DNA of 64,000 nt, taken from positions 1-64,000 of the forward strand of contig SVSI01000002.1 of NCBI GenBank assembly GCA_015064385.1, given 5' to 3'. The stretch comes from Oscillospiraceae bacterium (GTDB lineage Bacteria; Bacillota; Clostridia; Oscillospirales; CAG-272). Positions 60,729 through 64,000 of this stretch are shown in pieces. Position numbers and translations under genes: made by a program. Within the stretch, counting starts at the first letter, position 1. Each line of letters opens with the position of its first letter. The notes under the pieces are model-generated. The model made no database searches and was not told the DNA's origin. It was given only the letters and a program-made list of their open reading frames with translations.

Positions 60729-63356
60729 ATGGCAAAGAAGTATTGCTATCTCTTCTCCGAGGGTAACGCAAATATGCGTGAGATCCTTGGCGGTAAGGGA
60801 GCAAACCTCGCAGAGATGACCAACATCGGTCTTCCTGTACCCCAGGGCTTCACTATTTCTACCGAGGCCTGCACACAGTACTACGAGGACGGCCGTCAGA
60901 TCAACGACGAGATCATGGCTGAAATCATGGAGTACATCGTAAAGATGGAAGGTGTTACCGGCAAGAAGTTCGGTGACCTCGAAAATCCCCTTCTCGTATC
61001 GGTTCGTTCGGGCGCACGCGCTTCGATGCCCGGTATGATGGATACCATCCTCAACCTCGGTCTTAACGAAGATGTCGTTGAGGTTATGGCTAAGAAGTCG
61101 GGTAACGCAAGATGGGCATACGACTGCTACAGAAGATTCATTCAGATGTATTCTGACGTCGTTATGGAAGTTGGTAAGAAGTACTTTGAAGAGCTTATCG
61201 ACAAGATGAAGGAAGAAAAGGGAGTTAAGCAGGACGTTGAGCTTACCGCTGACGACCTCAAGGAGCTCGCTAATCAGTTCAAAGCTGAATATAAGGCAAA
61301 GATCGGTCAGGACTTCCCCTCCGATCCCAAAGAGCAGCTTATCGGCGCTGTTAAGGCAGTATTCCGTAGCTGGGACAACCCCCGTGCAAACGTTTACCGC
61401 CGCGACAACGACATTCCTTACAGCTGGGGTACCGCTGTAAACGTACAGGCAATGGCATTCGGTAACATGGGCGACAACTGCGGAACAGGTGTTGCATTCA
61501 CCCGTGACCCCGCAACCGGCGAGAAGAAACTCATGGGTGAGTTCCTCACCAACGCACAGGGCGAAGACGTCGTTGCAGGTGTTCGTACTCCTATGCCTAT
61601 CGCACAGATGGCAGAGAAGTTCCCTGCTGCATTCAAGCAGTTCCAGGAAGTTTGCCAGATCCTCGAGAACCACTACCACGATATGCAGGACATGGAGTTC
61701 ACTATCGAAAACGAGAAGCTCTACATGCTCCAGACCAGAAACGGTAAGAGAACTGCTCCCGCAGCTCTCCAGATCGCAGTTGACCTCGTAGCAGAGGGAC
61801 ACAAGACCAAGGAAGAGGCCGTTCTTATGATCGACCCCAGAAACCTTGACACTCTTCTCCACCCGCAGTTCGACGCAAAGGCACTTAAGGCGGCTAACCC
61901 CGTTGGTAAGGGTCTCGGCGCATCTCCCGGAGCAGCTTGCGGACAGGTCGTATTCTCGGCCGAAGACGCAGAGGTATGGAAGAACGCAGGTAAGAAGGTA
62001 GTTCTCGTTCGCCTTGAGACCTCCCCCGAAGATATCACGGGTATGAAGGCAGCCCAGGGTATCCTCACCGTTCGCGGCGGTATGACCTCTCACGCAGCAG
62101 TTGTTGCTCGTGGTATGGGTAAGTGCTGCGTTTCCGGTTGCGGCGAGATCGCAATGGACGAGGAGAACAAGAAGTTCACTCTCGCAGGCAAGACCTACGT
62201 TGAGGGCGACTACATCTCCATCGACGGTTCCACCGGTAACATCTACGACGGTATCATTCCTACCGTTGACGCTGAGATCTCGGGCAACTTCGGCACCATC
62301 ATGGGCTGGGCTGACGAGTTCAGAAAGCTTAAAGTAAGAACCAACGCTGATACTCCTGCTGACGCTAAGAAGGCAAGAGAGCTTGGCGCTGAAGGTATCG
62401 GTCTCTGCCGTACCGAGCACATGTTCTTCGAGGCAGACAGAATCGCGGCATTCCGTGAGATGATCTGCTCCGACACCGCTGAGGAAAGAGAAATTGCACT
62501 TGCAAAGATCCTTCCCTACCAGCAGTCCGACTTCGAAAAGCTCTACGAGGCACTTGAGGGCAACCCCGTTTGCATCAGATTCCTTGACCCGCCGCTCCAC
62601 GAGTTCGTTCCTACCACCGAGGAGGACATTGCTCTTCTCGCAAAGGCACAGAACAAGAGCGTAGAGGACATCAAGAATATCATCACCTCTCTCCACGAGT
62701 TCAACCCCATGATGGGACATCGCGGATGCCGTCTCGCAGTAACCTACCCCGAGATCGCAAAGATGCAGACCGCAGCAGTTATCCGTGCGGCTATCAACGT
62801 TAAGAAGGCACATCCCGACTGGAACGTTAAGCCCGAGATCATGATTCCTCTTGTTGGCGACGTCAAGGAGCTCAAGTACGTTAAGAGCGTAGTTGTTGCT
62901 ACCGCAGACGCCGAGATCGCTGCAGCAGGCGCTGAGCTCGAGTACGAGGTTGGTACCATGATCGAGATCCCGAGAGCATGCCTCACCGCTGATGAGATCG
63001 CGGCTAACGCAGACTTCTTCTGCTTCGGTACTAACGACCTTACTCAGATGACCTACGGCTTCTCGCGTGACGATGCAGGTAAGTTCCTCAACGCTTACTA
63101 CGATGCAAAGATCTTCGAGAACGATCCTTTTGCAAAGCTCGACACCACCGGTGTTGGTAAGCTTATGAACATGGCTGTAACCCTCGGACGCCCCGTTAAT
63201 AACAACCTCCACGTTGGTATTTGCGGTGAGCACGGCGGTGACCCCACGTCTGTTGAGTTCTGCCACTCCATCGGTCTTGACTACGTATCGTGCTCGCCCT
63301 TCAGAGTACCGATCGCAAGACTCGCAGCAGCACAGGCAGCTATTAAGTCTAAGTAA
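60729..63356 (+). CDS. ppdK: Pyruvate, phosphate dikinase
   Basis: 875 residues, normal length. LGGKGANLAEMTNIGLPVPQ starts the ATP-grasp domain; the phosphohistidine is in GGMTSHAAVVARGMGKCCVS with the regulatory Thr before it. The C-terminal TIM barrel has ELGAEGIGLCRTEHMFFEAD and LHVGICGEHGGDP with the active-site Cys. Interconverts pyruvate, ATP and phosphate with PEP, AMP and diphosphate; in anaerobic Clostridia it often takes the place of pyruvate kinase. ACGGAGG precedes ATG. TATAAT stands at 60667-60672 without a clear -35 box. Confidence 0.97.
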   Translation: MAKKYCYLFSEGNANMREILGGKGANLAEMTNIGLPVPQGFTISTEACTQYYEDGRQINDEIMAEIMEYIVKMEGVTGKKFGDLENPLLVSVRSGARASMPGMMDTILNLGLNEDVVEVMAKKSGNARWAYDCYRRFIQMYSDVVMEVGKKYFEELIDKMKEEKGVKQDVELTADDLKELANQFKAEYKAKIGQDFPSDPKEQLIGAVKAVFRSWDNPRANVYRRDNDIPYSWGTAVNVQAMAFGNMGDNCGTGVAFTRDPATGEKKLMGEFLTNAQGEDVVAGVRTPMPIAQMAEKFPAAFKQFQEVCQILENHYHDMQDMEFTIENEKLYMLQTRNGKRTAPAALQIAVDLVAEGHKTKEEAVLMIDPRNLDTLLHPQFDAKALKAANPVGKGLGASPGAACGQVVFSAEDAEVWKNAGKKVVLVRLETSPEDITGMKAAQGILTVRGGMTSHAAVVARGMGKCCVSGCGEIAMDEENKKFTLAGKTYVEGDYISIDGSTGNIYDGIIPTVDAEISGNFGTIMGWADEFRKLKVRTNADTPADAKKARELGAEGIGLCRTEHMFFEADRIAAFREMICSDTAEEREIALAKILPYQQSDFEKLYEALEGNPVCIRFLDPPLHEFVPTTEEDIALLAKAQNKSVEDIKNIITSLHEFNPMMGHRGCRLAVTYPEIAKMQTAAVIRAAINVKKAHPDWNVKPEIMIPLVGDVKELKYVKSVVVATADAEIAAAGAELEYEVGTMIEIPRACLTADEIAANADFFCFGTNDLTQMTYGFSRDDAGKFLNAYYDAKIFENDPFAKLDTTGVGKLMNMAVTLGRPVNNNLHVGICGEHGGDPTSVEFCHSIGLDYVSCSPFRVPIARLAAAQAAIKSK

Positions 63357-63379
63357 TTAGGTTTATAAAATGAAACTAT

Positions 63380-63407
63380 CCGCCCGAGTTTCCTCGGGCG
63401 GATTTTT
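63380..63407 (+). terminator. Terminator of ppdK
   Basis: CCGCCCGAG-TTTC-CTCGGGCGG then ATTTTT. Confidence 0.92.
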
Positions 63408-63416
63408 CTATATCTA

Positions 63417-63445
63417 TTGCAAACTTTTTCTAAAAGTGGTATAAT
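63417..63445 (+). promoter_or_regulatory. Promoter of the last gene
   Basis: TTGCAA (63417-63422), 17 bases, TATAAT (63440-63445), with a leader of about 75 bases. Confidence 0.75.
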
Positions 63446-63526
63446 GAATTAGAATCAAAAAAACAAGTTAACCACATAGCCAACATTTTATCTCTCTAAG
63501 AACCAATATTAGAATTGAGGAACAAA

Positions 63527-64000
63527 ATGAGCAAGTTTGAATTACATAAATATTCAGGAATGAAATATGAGTCAAATCAAATTATTTCTTTTTCAGAGAG
63601 TTCTTCCATTGATGAAACAATGAAAAATCACACGGATGTGTCCGCTGTTGAAGTTAGAGAAATGACACAGCTAGAATTTGATTATTTTATTACTAACTAT
63701 GGTGATAATTTTGAATCTATTTACTTTTTTCATAACACAAAGGTTAAAGACTTATCAGCATTGTCTAAATTAAAAAAAGTAAAGTATTTGTTGTTTTATA
63801 ATTTTCGAAGCGAATCTTTGTGGGATATGAGCGAAAACGGAAGTTTGCGAGGAATTATGATTTCCGATAGCAAAAAAATGATTTATAATCTTGAACAAAT
63901 GCAGTATGCTCCAAATCTCGAAGAATTGCTTTTGTTTAGCTCAATGTTCAATAAGTATAGTGTGAAATCAATTGCCCCATTGAAAAAATGCAAAAAACTA
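63527..64000 (+). CDS. Leucine-rich-repeat-like protein, 3' end outside the window
   Basis: Open from ATG 63527 (GAGG eight bases before) to the edge, 158 codons. LSALSKLKKVKYLLFYNFRS, IYNLEQMQYAPNLEELLLFS and SIAPLKKCKKL look like irregular leucine-rich repeats of the internalin/SUKH-neighbour kind. The DNA is far richer in A+T than the host genes around it, so it was probably gained recently. No signal peptide. It may be an immunity or contact-system protein, but this cannot be told from the visible part. Confidence 0.7.
   Translation, partial: MSKFELHKYSGMKYESNQIISFSESSSIDETMKNHTDVSAVEVREMTQLEFDYFITNYGDNFESIYFFHNTKVKDLSALSKLKKVKYLLFYNFRSESLWDMSENGSLRGIMISDSKKMIYNLEQMQYAPNLEELLLFSSMFNKYSVKSIAPLKKCKKL

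Noticed and set aside
60642-63266. An open frame of 874 codons on the strand opposite to ppdK
   Set aside because: It mirrors ppdK almost exactly, has repetitive Leu/Val/Cys-rich product and no ribosome site; such frames follow from the strong codon bias of ppdK.
1-64000. CRISPR arrays, rRNA and tRNA genes
   Set aside because: I found no regularly spaced direct repeats, no tRNA-like cloverleaf with T-loop and no rRNA-like stretch; the only repeats are the three hairpin units and the operator sites.

Overview
The window looks like part of a chromosome from an anaerobic Bacillota, class Clostridia, probably an uncultivated gut-type lineage. The evidence is the gene order rplS / lepB / rbgA / rnhB / yraN and tig-clpP-clpX, a SpoVB-type flippase, a sporulation-type GH18 remnant, pyruvate phosphate dikinase, a DUF362 ferredoxin protein, and strong sigma-A promoters with GGAGG ribosome binding sites. 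I see no rRNA, tRNA or CRISPR array. Nearly all intergenic spaces are under 300 bases.

Region 1 (1 to about 20540) is the right-hand part of a prophage. Leftward genes run from a Cro-like regulator near 16.5 kb through many small genes, a RecE/Cas4-like nuclease, a metallophosphoesterase, SSB, a circularly permuted cytosine methyltransferase, a radical SAM protein, a DnaD-like replisome organiser, dUTPase and a RusA-like resolvase, to a terminator at 6.05 kb. The head genes follow: remnants of small terminase and portal, an intact Prp-type cysteine protease, scaffold, a truncated major capsid protein, and a giant polyvalent protein running off the left edge. Scaffold and capsid both begin with an NLQLFA motif, the type of site that Prp cuts. 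Two junctions (TerS/portal near 5.9 kb, capsid/polyvalent near 3.66 kb) join broken genes, so the packaging and capsid genes appear deleted and the prophage defective, unless the assembly is wrong there. The rightward lysogeny module carries the repressor, a second HTH protein, two unknown low-GC genes and a large serine recombinase. The recombinase gene ends at the attachment junction, inside a host GH18 gene of which only the 3' part remains.

Region 2 (21 to 32 kb) holds a leftward operon hflX-yigZ-(zinc ribbon/LRR membrane protein)-dinB, then rpmE and rplS. The rightward run that follows starts with a fusion of a phosphoglycerate-mutase-like putative homoserine kinase to signal peptidase I, then rbgA, rnhB, yraN and thrC. 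The fusion and thrC would cover the last two steps of threonine synthesis.

Region 3 (32 to 50 kb) carries proteostasis genes (tig, clpP, clpX), a PHP protein, a lipoprotein, hpt, a P-loop ATPase, ispE, a DUF362 protein, an AI-2E transporter, metG, queT (under a preQ1 riboswitch), a SpoVB-like flippase and a U32 peptidase.

Region 4 (50.5 to 64 kb) has two adjacent proteins that look like dead enzymes (a PfkB-like kinase without the GAGD motif and an alpha/beta hydrolase without its serine and histidine), ruvX, a tandem pair of alpha/alpha-toroid-like paralogues, a PrsA-like lipoprotein, mfd, pth, ppdK, and the start of a low-GC leucine-rich protein. A double-hairpin repeat of about 100 bp occurs three times in the host part (25.4, 53.9 and 59.7 kb), always in the same orientation.
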